A DNA stretch of 64,000 bases from Gambelia wislizenii (GCA_030847615.1 JAUMIR010000012.1:3341501-3405500), one strand, 5' to 3'. Counted from the stretch's first letter, positions 50,274-61,087 are shown. Translations and numbers: made by a program. Notes: generated by a model not told the origin, from the letters alone.

Positions 50274-50722
50274 GTTCATAGATTCACAGAATTTTAGAGA
50301 TGGAAGGGGCCCCAATGGTCATCAAATCCACCTCCTGCCACATAGAAATCCATAACTAAAACACTCCTGAAAGATGCCTATCCAACCTCAGTTTAAAGAC
50401 CTCCAAAGAAGAACCCACCACTCTCCTATCGAATAGCTTTTACAGTTAAAAAAAAAAGTTCTTCCTACGGTTTAGGTGGAATCTTCTTTCTTGTAACTGG
50501 AAGCCATTGGTTTGTGTTCTAGTCTTTGGAGGAGCAGAAAACAAGCTGGCTCCATCTTTTCCATGACATCCCTTCAGATATTTAAAAGGCACCTTTCGTG
50601 TTACCTCTCAGCCTTCCCTTCTCCAAGCTAAACATACCCAGATCCCTCAATCCTTCCTCATAAGGCTTGGTCTCCAGACCTTTGATCATCTTGGTTGCCC
50701 TCCTCTGGACACGTTCCTTTCC
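50274..50722 (-). pseudogene. CR1 LINE 3' fragment, old
   Basis: AGATGGAAGGGGCCCC, GATGCCTATCCAACCTC, TTTAGGTGGAATCTTC, GGAGGAGCAGAAAACAAGC and CTCCTCTGGACACGTTCC mark the CR1 C-terminal coding part. Frame broken in several places. Confidence 0.85.
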
Positions 50723-50832
50723 TATGGGTTTCTAGGAGACCCCAACGATAATTCTATGTACTTGTTCCTTCACCTGAAACATCTCTCAAAGGCACCAATT
50801 GTTGGCATTATTCAATGCCTATCGTACCTCGA

Positions 50833-51015
50833 GGAGAGCTTTGCAACTCACAGTAGAATGCCTGGTTTGTATGCTAAAGGTCCCTAATTCAAATGCTGCC
50901 ATTTTTAGGTAGGGCTGAGAAGATTAAGGGAGGCTGTGTGGTTCATACTGACTCCTGTTGAGGTCACTGAGACCCTTTATAAATATAAACTTGTTTTAAA
51001 ATCAGCCTTCCTCCC
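50833..51015 (+). mobile_element. tRNA-derived SINE
   Basis: GTAGAATGCCTGGTTTGTATGC followed by AAAGGTCCCTAATTCAAATGCTGCC (decayed B box) and TAGGTAGGGCTGAGAAG is the known lizard tRNA-SINE plan. Ends AGACCCTTTATAAATATAAAC. Confidence 0.55.
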
Positions 51016-51192
51016 TTGAGAAATGCAAAGTGGAATATAAAGGACAAAACACAGCAAAATAAAACACAGTATGAACTTAGGGATTAGGCAAGTTCCTTTT
51101 TGGGACTATGAGTTCCAGAAGGCCTCCAGCCAGCCATGTGATGAACATGGTACATAGGGAAAATTCATATCATGCAGAAATTTTAAAAATAT
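51015..51192. other. Segment sharing a flank with 29.39 kb
   Basis: ACATAGGGAAAATTCATATCATGCAGAA occurs just before the CR1 tails both here (about 51152) and at 29395. The rest is unassigned. Confidence 0.45.
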
Positions 51193-51345
51193 AATTTCAT
51201 TCTTTGGAGTTTTTTAAACAGAGGCTGGATGGCCATCTGTCAGGCATGCTTCGATTGTGTATTCCTGCATGGCAGAATGGGGTTGGACTGGATGGCCCTT
51301 GGGGTCTCTTCCAACTCTATGATTCTATGACTCTATGGTTTTCCC
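51193..51345 (+). mobile_element. CR1 LINE 3' end fragment
   Basis: TTTTTTAAACAGAGGCTGGATGG, GGCAGAATGGGGTTGGACTGG and ATTCTATGACTCTATGG. Confidence 0.9.
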
Positions 51346-51470
51346 TCATTCACTTTAACAGGGAGAAAGATTCTCAAACATTTTACTAGCCTACGTGGGT
51401 TTGTTATTACTGCCAAAGGTCAGGAGAGTTAAACCAGAATTATTTAATTTTTTTTAGAATTTTCTTTTTC

Positions 51471-51493
51471 CAAAAAAAAAAAAAAAAAAAAAG
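51471..51493 (+). repeat. Poly-A run
   Basis: Over 20 A residues. Confidence 0.95.
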
Positions 51494-51599
51494 GAGAAAG
51501 GAACAAAAAGTAATTAGCACTAATGCATATATGGCTTTCCATATCCTCTTGTTATTAGAAACCAAAGTATCAGTCATAGGAGATTATACAGGTGTATCT

Positions 51600-51718
51600 T
51601 GGGTCCCGCTCTCCCTTCAGCCTTGACGCTTGAGTGGGTAGCTCTGGATATGCCTCTTTCTCACTTTCTCAACCTAACCTACCTTACAGGGTTGTTGTGA
51701 TGGTAGCAATAGCACAAC
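51600..51718 (+). mobile_element. tRNA-SINE (ACA-type) 3' fragment
   Basis: TTTCTCAACCTAACCTACCTTACAGGGTTGTTGTGATGG is the body of a lizard tRNA-SINE also seen at 57.58-57.62 kb. The head is lost. Confidence 0.6.
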
Positions 51719-51772
51719 CCAATATCTATATCACCCAAAGCTCCTTAAAGTACCCAACGAAATAACACCAAA

Positions 51773-51895
51773 ACCAGAGTTTGGAAAAATTACCTATTTT
51801 GGACTGCAATGACCAAAATTCCCCAGCTAGTGGCCATGGTGGTTGGGGGATTCTGGGAGCTCTAGTCCAAAAAGTTAACGTTTCCCAGTTCTGAT
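51773..51895. mobile_element. Palindromic hAT-like MITE
   Basis: CAGAGTTTGGAAAAATTACC with TTTTGGACTGCAATGACC is mirrored by CTCTAGTCCAAAAAGTTAAC and GTTTCCCAGTTCTG. The centre is CCCAGCTAGTGGCCATGG. Confidence 0.7.
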
Positions 51896-51949
51896 CATAA
51901 ATATAACATTTCTCATCCCTAGATCTTATGGTTTCAAGTACGCTGGATA

Positions 51950-52110
51950 GCCCCCCGTCTCTCTCACACACACATTCACACACACATTCACTCATTCTGA
52001 TCCTATTCACTCCCCAAAGATACCACATGGGGCAGTGATACCATAACCCAATGCCCTGCTCACAACAACCTGTGAGGTAAGAGAAGTTACATTGGAGTGA
52101 CTTGTTGTGT
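51950..52110. other. CA-rich sequence
   Basis: CACACACATTCACACACACATTC at 51965-51992; otherwise unassigned. Confidence 0.4.
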
Positions 52111-52111
52111 G

Positions 52112-52295
52112 TCTGCAGTACATACTTTGTAGTAGTTTAAGTGCCATGGCTCCATCCTATGGAACCCTGAGATTTGTAGTTTGGCGAGGGACTTTGAATT
52201 CTCTGCCAGGGAACTCCAATGCTGTAACTCAAAGGAGTGCACTGGAGAATTCCCAGTCTCTCCACCAAACTGCAAATCCCATGTCTGTAGGAGAA
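52112..52295. mobile_element. Family A MITE, decayed
   Basis: GTAGTTTAAGTGCCATGGCTCC, CCTATGGAACCCTGAGATTTGTAGTTTGG and the mirrored CCAAACTGCAAATCCCATG. The outer ends are eroded. Confidence 0.6.
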
Positions 52296-52299
52296 ATTG

Positions 52300-54118
52300 C
52301 CAGGTTTGCTTGTTTCTAACACTTTGTCATTCTCAAGAGTCACCAGATCATACGGGAAATACAGCGTTAGGAGAAGGCGACTCACAGACTCCTCTTCGCA
52401 GAAAACTGGACCCAAAATCCATCCATAACACCACACCAAACCTTTTCTCTCAAAATCTCCTGATCTCCCTCACACCTCATTGTTGGAAACCATTTATATA
52501 ACTATTCTCATGTGCCCCCCACCTGTGCTTCATTTACTCAAAAACATCTTAGAGGTGCTTCCCCTCCAAACTCCGCTTGCCTCACACCTCTTCTCAGCAA
52601 TAAGATGGCAACACCAGTTGGTTGGTTTTAATGATCCACCATGTGCATTATGCATTCAAGCAGCGTCAAAGGAGCCCACCGGCGCATCCATGCTGCAACC
52701 CACGACCCGTTGCGCTCGGGCGATTCCAGCAGAATCGCTCAGGAGACCAACACTTCCCTGGTGGATCCATGCCACCACACCTGCATTGCACTCACAGACA
52801 CACACCTCTCATTAGATCATGCGATGCTCCCTTTCTGGGCAGGCATCCATGAGGGTCTCTTGCTGACCCCTGGAAATCTCATCTCCCCCTATTGCAACAA
52901 TACTTCAGAGGAGGGGGCAGAGGTTTTCCACCCCTTCCACAGTGTTACATCCAAGAACAACAGCCAAGAAATATCACAAGGGGAGGTCTTTCCCTGGGGC
53001 TGGCGTTGCTTCCATGTGAGGGTCTGACGGGGGCGGTTTATTTAGGGGTGCTTTGCCAGGGTTAGGGGTGGGTGGGAGGAAACCACATTGGTCATGGGAA
53101 GATGCAAACAGCAAAGAAACAGTGGCGCAATAGTGTTTGCTTCAGGGGTTTCCCAAATGCACCACGACCAGCAGCTGTACCGTACAAATGGTAGCAAAAA
53201 GATGCCAGGTCCTCAAAGCTGGAGGAACAGCCCCATCGTCTTTGCCTCAAAGAACCCAACAAGGGGAGACACATCAGTCCTGGGGCTGCACATCGAAGCC
53301 CTGGCAGGAGAAACAGGATGGGTGCATTCCATCCTCCAACTTGTTTCACCACTGTCCACCGCAGCCTGAGCCTTTTCGGAACAGTCTGTGATGTTCTGTA
53401 AGACACCAAATATCCCCCTTTCTATCCCCTCCTTCCCACAGAAAGAAAGAAACTTTGAGGACATGCACCCAGGGAAGTAACCCAACCAGATCTAGGAAGA
53501 CAAGGATGCAACTCGCTCTCAAGATCTCTCAAGAAATCCAGGAACCTTTTCGACAAACAAAACCACTCTGAAAGGGGAATGAATGCTCACCAACACTGCC
53601 AAAGCCCAAAGACTACAGGCAACTGACAAGAACCGCTACAGCTCTCGTTCGCCTCTCGTTCAGACTGGAGTGGCACAAGGGGCATACGCAGAAACAGAAA
53701 ACCAGTGATGAGGGGAGATGGGGAGACAGGGTGGGAAAAGCAGTGAAGGAACAGATGAATGAACTGCTAGAGATCCTTCTGCAGCCCTTTCACCGACAGG
53801 ACATCCAAGCATCCGAACGAGAAAACGGTTCCACCATACCTGCACACTTGTCCCCGTCCTCTTCCTTCTTCTCCCTCTCAATCTTTTTCTTTCTCTCTCC
53901 CGTCTGTCTGCCTTCTCTCGCTGGCTCTTGTTTCCTTCCCGTCCTTCCAAGGCAGATGGGTGACCGTTTTAGATCCTTTGGGAGAGGGGTGGGATGGGGG
54001 TCGAAATGTGGAGAGAGAGAGGTGGGGTAAAATAAAATAAAATAAAATAAACAGGCATATAGCACAATCCTTTCTTTCTTTCTTTCCCTTCTGTGCTCTG
54101 TTTTTCTCCTCCTGTCTC
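52300..54118. other. Long repeat-poor stretch
   Basis: No dispersed copies, only TTTCTT- and (AAATA)n-type microsatellites (54028-54050). 52690-52830 has GCTGCAACCCACGACCCG and CATTAGATCATGCGATGC, with retained CpGs. Several open frames of 80-130 codons overlap on both strands and lack domains. No gene supported. Confidence 0.3.
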
Positions 54119-54119
54119 A

Positions 54120-54235
54120 GCAAGCCTTTGGATCTCCTTCAGTAGCCATTATTCATGGACCACTAGGGGACAGAAGGTAATTAGCAAGAGTCCTCCCACA
54201 GCATCCAGTCTGAAAATTTAATGCCAGCAGTAAGA
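54120..54235 (+). promoter_or_regulatory. CTCF-like site in repeat-free DNA
   Basis: CCACTAGGGGACAGAAGG (54160-54177) fits the CTCF core CCASYAGRKGGC with one mismatch. Adjacent words are TAGCCATTATTCATGG and AAGGTAATTAGCAAG, then AAAATTTAATGCC. Binding is inferred, not shown. Confidence 0.4.
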
Positions 54236-54309
54236 GGGGTGGGCATGTGTGTGTGTGTGGGGGGGGGCTGTTTGGTTGGCTGCAGGCTGCTAAAAGCCCC
54301 TAAAGGGGA

Positions 54310-54680
54310 GGGTGGGAATGTCGAGGTTGGAGAGGTGAGTGCCAGAGAGGAAGGATGCAGAGGGAGTGGTTTTGGATTTTTCTCTCCGGCACTATAAAGA
54401 CATCAGGCTGTCCAAGGAGACGGAGGGACCAGAGGCAGCAAAAGCACTCCCACCAGCATCCTCAATCTCTCTCTCTCTCTCTTGCTTCCTCACTCTTTTT
54501 TTGTGTTGTTGAGTGGGTGGCAGCCGTGTGCCGGTGCACACGATGGGCGAGCAGCGTGTTTGTGCCAGGAATAGCAATCAGAAACAAGAGGCGGCAGCCC
54601 ACGGAACCAAAAAAAACCCCCACGCCATCCTGCAAGGGGGAATAGAGAAAAGCTGCAGACTTCAATAATTTTTTTTCAAG
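54310..54680 (+). promoter_or_regulatory. Weak core-promoter-like segment
   Basis: CTATAAAGACATC at about 54389 is TATA-like, followed by a GC/CT-rich stretch, (CT)n and an ATG in GCACACGATGGGCGAG (54542). The following 40-codon frame has no known domain. No splice or CpG-island support, so this is only a possibility. Confidence 0.2.
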
Positions 54681-55878
54681 AAAAAGAAAAGAAAAAAAAA
54701 AGCAAGGAAGAGAGGGGGAAGCAGAGGGGAGAGAAGAAAAAAAATAGATATAAACCCCACCAAAATAATTTATTAAGGGGGAGAAGCAAAATATGAAGAA
54801 GAGGGTGATGAGGATATGAAATGATGATGATGATACAAATCAGAAGAATAAAGAGAATAGAATGAACAGGAGAGAGTCTGCTTTTTCTCTCTTTTATTGG
54901 TTTGTTTCACCACTAATGGTTCTCCTCCTGAAATACAATTGCAGGGAACACACACACAAATCCACACACGCACACACACATGCATACAAAGAAGCTGAAA
55001 GTGCTCAGCAGCATAAAAGGGGATGCTGAAGGATAGGGTCTGGAGCAGATTGGTGGGCTAGCAAAGGTAACCGTGGGAACGGGATGCAGGATGGGGAAGA
55101 GCTTAAGGATGGGTAGATGGAGGGAGGGCTGCATCTCTCACACCTGGAGCATCTCATTGCTCCTTGAAGGAGGCAGCTGCAGCTGGAGCAAGGGCTGACA
55201 CACCAGGAAGCAAGAGAGGTTGGGGGCTCCTCTTGGATACGTTCAGGGTCAGGGGCAAACATAGGTCCACGGTGCATAGTTGCAAATGAGAGTCAATGGC
55301 TCAATGGCTTCTGATTTCTCTTTGCACCACAGCTGGGTTTGGGAGTGAAGGGGGGAAGGAGGAGGAGGGGGGGCTTGGAGGAAGGGATGCTAACAAAGAA
55401 GGTTTCATTCCCCCACACACACACCAGTCACCCTATTCCCATTGTTGTTGTTTGGGTTTTTTCTCCACTAAGGAAAATGTGCAGGATGGGTGAAAGCCAG
55501 GTAGCTGGTACTCACTGGTGCCTGAAGAACTGAGAATGGACCAGGGGTGGAGGTGGGTGGGATAAAAATGACTCTACAATTCTATGATTCTATGATTCAA
55601 TCAATCATCAATCAAATTCTCCTTCCCTTCCTCCCCAGCTTTCCCTCCCCCCCCTTTTTTTTGCTAGCAGCCTGATGCCCTCTGCACTAGATCAGGTGTC
55701 CCCATCCAAGTGCCATCTACCTGATAGCCAAGGATGATGGGAGCTGTATGCCCAAGACTTCTGGTTGGCTGAGTGTGTAGGTGAGTGTGTTCTGAGGTCA
55801 ATGGCTGTCTAGCATTGGGCGTCCAGATGTTTCGGAAGAAAAGCTCTAGGATCCCTGAGTGTTAGGGATGAAAGATCA
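54680..55878. other. Unique DNA with simple-sequence patches
   Basis: A- and G-rich tracts (54670-54740), (GAT)n near 54820, CA-rich 54945-54985. 55578-55602 is a tiny CR1 tail (ATTCTATGATTCTATGATTC). 55690-55770 resembles half of the hAT-like palindrome (GATGGGAGCTGTATGCC). Minus strand 55145 has CTCCAG/GTGTGAG, donor-like, but no matching acceptor or domain. Confidence 0.3.
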
Positions 55879-55879
55879 C

Positions 55880-56136
55880 CACTTATTTATTTATTTATTT
55901 ATTTATTTATACCCCGCTCTTCAGCCACAAGGCTATCAGAGTGGCTTACACATTGTTTTAAGCAATAGCTATTTACACATCTACACTGCATTAAGCAATT
56001 TCCAATGTGTGTTAGCTAATTGCCCCCACAAGCTGGGTACTCATGTTACTGACCTATGAAAGGATGGAAGGCTGAGTGAACCTTGGAGCTCTATGGAATT
56101 GAACTTGCAATGTGGTGACTTGCAGGACTGGCATTT
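55880..56136 (+). mobile_element. Family J copy
   Basis: (TTTA)n, ATACCCCGCTCTTCAGCCACAAGG, CACTGCATTAAGCAATTTCC, GAACTTGCAATGTGGTGACTTGCAG, ACTGGCATTTAACAC. Cut off by the CR1 at 56137. Confidence 0.7.
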
Positions 56137-56482
56137 AACACTTCTGAACAGGCTCTTACTCTCAGGAAGTTCTTCCTCATGTTTAGGTGGAATCTCTTTT
56201 CTGTAGTTGAACCCACTGTTCTGTGTCCTAGTCTCTGGAGCAGCAAAAAACAAGCCTGCTCCATCCTCAGTATGACATCCCTTCAAATATTTAAACATGG
56301 CTCTCATGCCCCCTCTTCATCTTCTCTTCTCCAGGCTAAACATGCCCAGCTCCCTAAGCCTCTCCTCATAGGGCATCATGGTTTCGAGACCTCCCATCAT
56401 TTTGGTCGCCCTCCCCTGGACACATTCCAGCTCATCCATATCCTTCTTGAATTGTGGTGCCCAGAACTGGACACCCCATGCC
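56137..56482 (-). pseudogene. CR1 LINE C-terminal fragment without 3' UTR
   Basis: Minus strand: [30 protein letters not shown] then LKYLKGCHTEDGAGLFFAAP and ESKSLFRS. It lacks the usual 3' UTR and tail, which were lost at the junction with family J. Confidence 0.8.
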
Positions 56483-56484
56483 TT

Positions 56485-56880
56485 CTAGTATCTAGTATCA
56501 GCATGGAGAGGAACCCAAATTACTTTTTTGCATTCTCTTGCCACCACACATGTGTTTTGTATCTACAAAACAGCAATCCCCAAAGGAGCAAGTATTTAAA
56601 AAAACAAAACACTCCACCTTTTATTTATTTATTTTAAAACTTGCACTTTGGTTTTACTTGGGACATGCAAACACGCAATCACTCTTCTGGCTAAAAACAT
56701 CTGCTTTGCTCAATGTCTGCTTTGTTTCAGTGTCACATTACTGGGCCATGCAACCTATTAAAACACAATTCTATGGCAGGGGCTTCTACTTCCCTTTGGA
56801 GGACTGAAAGACAAAAGACTTCACAAACCTATAGAAAATCCCCCTCTCCCTATCATGGTCTGCAACCACTATCCACTAAG
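56485..56880. other. No recognised feature
   Basis: AT-rich, with a TTTATTTATTT run near 56622. Confidence 0.35.
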
Positions 56881-57345
56881 GAATCATAGAATCAGAGAAT
56901 CATAGAACTGTAGAGTTGGAAGAGACCACGAGGGCCATCCAGTCCAACCCCATTCTGCCACGCAGGAAATCACAATCAAAGCATCCCCGACAGATGTCCA
57001 TCCAGCCTCTGCTTAAAGATCTCCAAGGAAGGAGACCCCACCACGCTCCGAGGGAGTGGGTTCCACTGCCGAACAGCTCTTACTGTCAAAAAGTTCCTCC
57101 TAATGTTGAGGTGGAATCTCTGTTCCTGGAGCTTGCATCCATTGCTCTGTGTCCTAGTCTCTGGAGCAGCAGAAAACAAGCCTGCTCCATCCTCAGCGTG
57201 ACATCCCTTCAAATACTTAAACAGGGCTATCATATCGCCTCTAAACTGTCTTTTTTCCAGGCTAAACATACCCAGCTCCCTAAGCCTCTCCTCATAAGGC
57301 ATCGTTTCCAGAACTTTCACCATTTTAGTTGCCCTTCTCTGGACT
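56881..57345 (-). pseudogene. CR1 LINE copy with fully open C-terminus
   Basis: Minus strand 57323-56976 is open for 115 codons to its own stop: [60 protein letters not shown], then GSPSLEIFKQRLDGHLSGML. The 3' UTR and tail (TTCTATGATTCTCTGATTC) follow. 5' truncated near 57345 within the R-C-x-F..LE-x-VQR region. Absence of breaks marks it as one of the youngest CR1 copies here. Confidence 0.9.
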
Positions 57346-57404
57346 TAACACAGAAGTAGAAAGCAGCCTTCAACTGAAGGATCTTTGGGTGTTTTGAGGT
57401 GCAA

Positions 57405-57490
57405 CTCTAATTATCTCTGGCCACACAGGCTGAGGCTGATGGGAACTGGAGTCTGACAACATCTGGAGGGTGCCAGGTTGGGAAAGACTG
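57405..57490. mobile_element. Half of a hAT-like palindromic MITE
   Basis: GGCTGATGGGAACTGGAGTC and CAACATCTGGAGGGTGCCAGGTTGGG are the right arm only. Confidence 0.5.
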
Positions 57491-57705
57491 GATGCTGGCA
57501 TGGCACAGCAGTCAAGAGTGTTCAAAACAGGTCCAGGTTCGAATCTTCACTTGGCCACGACAGCTCATCAGGTGGCCTATTGCTTAGCCTCTCCTACCTT
57601 GCAAGATTGTTGAGCAGATTAGAGGGTGGTGGAGAGAGGGCTCACGTGTGTCTTCCTTCAAGGATAGACAAATGCTCAAAAATCAGAGACTGGCAAGTTA
57701 CCCAC
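57483..57705 (+). mobile_element. tRNA-derived SINE
   Basis: GCACAGCAGTCAAGAGTGTT, B box CAGGTTCGAATCTTC, TTGGCCACGACAGCTCATCAGG, and CTCTCCTACCTTGCAAGATTGTTGAG. This is a different family from the Sauria SINE: the RTE-like tail is absent. Confidence 0.65.
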
Positions 57706-57862
57706 AATGCCTAGCATGATATTATGTCAGGTCTATACAATGCGCAGGCATTTGGTGGGATGTGCAAACAGTGGGCATAAGCTAATGGATAATTCCAACT
57801 ATTTGTTCCTTGGGATTGAAATTGTGTAGGTTTCCAGATGTTGAGTGACTGCAGCTCCCATT

Positions 57863-58222
57863 CATAAAACTATAGAATCATAAAGGTGGAAGGGACCACA
57901 AGAGCCATCTAGTCCAACTCCCAACTACAGCACTCCTGAAAGATGCCAATCCAACCTCTGTTTAATGACCTCCAAAGAAGGAGAGTCCACCAGCCTGTGA
58001 GGCAATCTATTCCACTCTTACGCTCAAGGAGTCCTGCCTAATGTTTAGATGGAATCTCTTTCTTGCAAATTTGAAACCATTGGTTTGTGTTTTAGTCGCT
58101 GGAGCAGCAGAAACAAGACTGTTCCATCTTCTACCCTTTAGATATTTCAAGATGGCTGTATCATAGTACCTCTCAGTCTTCTCTTTTGCAAGCAAAACAT
58201 ACCCAGCTCCCTCAGTTGTTCT
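57863..58222 (-). mobile_element. CR1 LINE fragment, old
   Basis: CTATAGAATCATAAAGGTGG, GAGCCATCTAGTCCAACTCCC, AATGTTTAGATGGAATCTC and CATACCCAGCTCCCTCAGTTG. It ends where a second CR1 starts. Confidence 0.8.
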
Positions 58223-58224
58223 TC

Positions 58225-58682
58225 ATACAATCCCAGAGTTGGAAGAGACCCCAAGGGCCATCCAGCCCATCCCTCTTCCATGCAGGAATGCACAATCCAA
58301 ACACTCCCAACAGATGGCCATCCAGCATCTGTTTAAAAACCTCCAAAGATGGAGACTCCACCACACTCCAAGGCAGTGTATCCCACTGCCGAACAGCTCT
58401 TATGGCTAAACATGCCCAGCTCAGGAAGTTCTTCCTAATGTTTAGGTGGAATTTCTTTTCTTGTCGTTTGAACCCATTACTCCATGTCCTACTCTCTGAA
58501 GCAGCTGAAAACAAGCTTGCTCCATCCTCAGTGTGACATCCCTTCAAATATTTAAACATGGCTATCCTGTCACCTCTTCACCTTCTCTTCCCCAGGCTAA
58601 ATATAACCAGTTCCCTAAGCCGCCCCTCCTAGGGCATGGCTTCCAGAAATTTTATCATTTTGGTTGCCCTTCTCTGGACAAG
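58225..58682 (-). pseudogene. CR1 LINE fragment with a templated insertion
   Basis: Minus strand: [20 protein letters not shown], then SNGFKRQEKKFHLNIRKNFL and EVFKQMLDGHLLGV. Between 58400 and 58425 the coding part holds an extra GGCTAAACATGCCCAGCTC, which belongs to another part of the element. 5' end near 58682. Confidence 0.85.
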
Positions 58683-58699
58683 TCCTAGCTTGTCTCATT

Positions 58700-59155
58700 C
58701 CTCACCCCTGGCTGTGCTAGCTAAGGCTGATGGGAGCTGCAACTCATCAACACATGAAGGACCACACATTGCCGGGCTGAACAATCCTCACACAAAATGG
58801 TTATGAGTATGTTATGTGCATGCATGCATTTGTTTTTGAACCTATAAAATGAGGGCACTTGGAAGGCAAGTCATTGATTCCTTGTGAGAGGTTAACTTTG
58901 ATGGGAGACGACAGGCCCCAGAGAGGGAAACGGGACAGCCTTCAGCCCTGGTGGCTAATGAGGTTGAGGCCTTCCAACCTGGTAGTCCAAAAAGGAGATT
59001 CTTGACACAAGCCTGGCTTAATCAGAGACAGGAACATTATTTCAAAATATTCATAAAGTGGTGATTCACAGGACTTTCCTCTATTTGTTAAAAATGTACA
59101 TTATTCATGATTATATGCCTTATTAACCCATATATGTTAGTTATTACCAACTAAA
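58700..59155. other. Half hAT-like palindrome and unique DNA
   Basis: 58710-58785 (GGCTGATGGGAGCTGCAACTC) is a palindrome half. 58850-59150 is repeat-free and AT-rich (GGCTAATGAGGTTGAGG, ATTCATAAAGTGGTGATTCAC, TGTACATTATTCATGATTATATGCC). Confidence 0.35.
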
Positions 59156-59164
59156 CAGGTATGT

Positions 59165-59340
59165 GTATGTGTGTGTTCAAGTTGCTTGTCGAACGTGGGG
59201 CAGCCTCATCCATTTCACAGAGGTTTCTTAAGCAAGGAATACTCAGAAGTGGTTTGCCGTTGCCTTCCTCAAAAATACAGCCCACAGCCCCTGGTGCTCC
59301 TTGGTGGTCTCCCTTCCAAGTACTAACCAGCCCTGACATG
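59165..59340 (-). mobile_element. 5S rRNA-derived SINE
   Basis: Minus-strand order: GTCAGGGCTGGTTAGTACTTGGAAGGGAGACC (5S box C region), ACCAAGGAGCACCAGGGGCTG, GAGGAAGGCAACGGCAAACC, ACTTCTGAGTATTCCTTGC. The RTE-like tail is decayed. The 5S box A side is truncated. Confidence 0.8.
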
Positions 59341-59344
59341 TTAT

Positions 59345-59655
59345 TTTTAAGTTGTTCTTACGTTTAAAACCACTTAAAGAGAGGAAAGTGGTTCTAAGTG
59401 GACCCCCGAAGTTGCAAAATGAAACAAACTCAAACATATTTTGGATTAATGAGTACACATAACCCATGACCCCCACATGTGTTGTGTAATTTTGACATTG
59501 TTTCACCTTTGTTAACAGTCTCCAAAACAATGTTGCAGCTTTTTAACCTTGCTGGGTTTTTTTTTTTAACATTGTTCTTTCCAATCCTTTTGGGTGAATC
59601 TCTGCGACTGATGCTGCCCTCTTCATACCCTCCAGTTTTGCAAGGACTGTCCTGT
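59345..59655. other. No recognised feature
   Basis: AT-rich with a T-run at 59557. Confidence 0.35.
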
Positions 59656-59659
59656 TTAT

Positions 59660-59998
59660 CATAGAACCATAGAATCCTAGAGTTGGAAGAGACCACAAGG
59701 GCCATCTAGTCCAACCCCCTGCCATGCAAGAATGCACAATGAAAGCACTCCTGACAGATGTCCATCCAATACCTGTTTAAAAGCCTTCAAACAAGGAGAC
59801 TCCACCACACTCACAGGCAGTGCATTCCACTTCCGAACACCTCTTACCATCAGGAAATTCTTCCTCATATTTAGATGGAATCTCTTTTTCCGGAGTCTGA
59901 ACCCATTGCTCCGTGTCCTAGTCTCTGGAGCAGCAGAAACTCAGCTTGCCCCATCCTCAGTATGACAGCCCTTCAAATATTTAAACATTAAACCTCTG
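59660..59998 (-). pseudogene. CR1 LINE 3' fragment
   Basis: Minus strand: MRKNFLMVRGVRKWNALPVS then VVESPCLKAFKQVLDGHLSGVL, UTR and tail (ATAGAACCATAGAATCCTAG). Truncated near 59998. Confidence 0.9.
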
Positions 59999-60054
59999 CC
60001 ACCTCACTTTTTCAGCTGCTTTGATAATGCTCTGTTTGCTCTCCCTTCCTTCAA

Positions 60055-60220
60055 CTTTCTCCCCTTGTCCTCAGTTCACTTCAGTTGCTGCAAACCGAGT
60101 TCAAAATGGAGAAGTAGTTTGGATTCATTTAAGAGGAGAGGCAGGGGCAAAATCTTACCCTTCCCAGCCAGCCCTGGCAAAAGCAACCTGCTGCAGCCTC
60201 TCCTAAATGGTGCTGCTCCA
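60055..60220 (-). repeat. Family B copy, inverted
   Basis: TCAGTTGCTGCAAACCGAGTTC, AGGAGAGGCAGGGGC, and AAAAGCAACCTGCTGCAGCC are the reverse of the 0.5 kb landmarks. Confidence 0.6.
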
Positions 60221-60221
60221 A

Positions 60222-61085
60222 TAGCTTTTGCCATCTTGGCCACACGCTGCACAAGTCTCGCTGGAGGGTTGGCCTCTTTCCTTACCCTTTCCCACCCAGC
60301 CTGGTCGACAAGCAAAGGAAAGAAGGAATTGTCCCTCCCTCTCTCTTTCCAAAGCTTTCCTTCTCCCCTCACTTGACAGAAATCACCTCCCTTGCTCTTC
60401 CTTGGCCCCTCCTGGGGTGACCAAAGCCATATTGAGTGGAGTGCTGCCTCAGTACTGGCCTCTCTCTTGTTTCCATGGAAAGAATGAATGGTGACTCCTT
60501 CCCTGGCGGTTGATTAGAATTCCTTTTATTTCAGCAGTCAGTGGAGGAGGGGGAAAAAACCTTTAATGCCGGCCTAATGGAACCCATGGGAAGATTAGGA
60601 AGGAAACCTCAAGGCAAAGTTGGGGGAAGGAGGTGTGATGGAGGCTGAGGGAGAGGTATTTCCAGATATATTTCCAGACAGGAAACATACTCAGGGGTAG
60701 CCGTGTGGGTCAGGCAGCAAAATAAAACAAAATCCCAAATCCGCCAAAGAGCATAGCAATGTGGAATGTTAAAATGCAAGGTTTGTGAGAGATGTTTTGC
60801 TTGTAGTTATATAGAATAAAAATATTTAAAAAACAAAACCCACAAAAGAGTGATACCAGACAGGTTGCGGCTCCCTTCCCTTCCACCAACGCCTACCCCG
60901 TTTCTTCCAGAAGGGTAAAGCGTGAGGGAAACAAATGCTTTATTTTTAACAGATGTGAGGAGAGAACCACACTGGCTTGCAGTTATTAGGAGAAGGAGGG
61001 AATGAATGCATTGCACCCCCAAATAAGAATTCTGCTAAAAAAAAAAAAAAAGAACAACAACCCAACCCCATGAAATTTCCTCACA
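60222..61085. other. Repeat-poor DNA; possible noncoding element at 60.50-60.60 kb
   Basis: 60500-60600 has GGTTGATTAGAATTCCTTTTATTTC and ACCTTTAATGCCGGCCTAATGG. A-run at 61038-61051. Frames overlap and lack domains. Confidence 0.3.
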
Positions 61086-61087
61086 TT

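Noticed and set aside
55140..55280. Minus-strand exon ending CTCCAG/GTGTGAG
   Set aside because: The in-frame stretch is short, begins after a stop, and lacks an acceptor and family resemblance.
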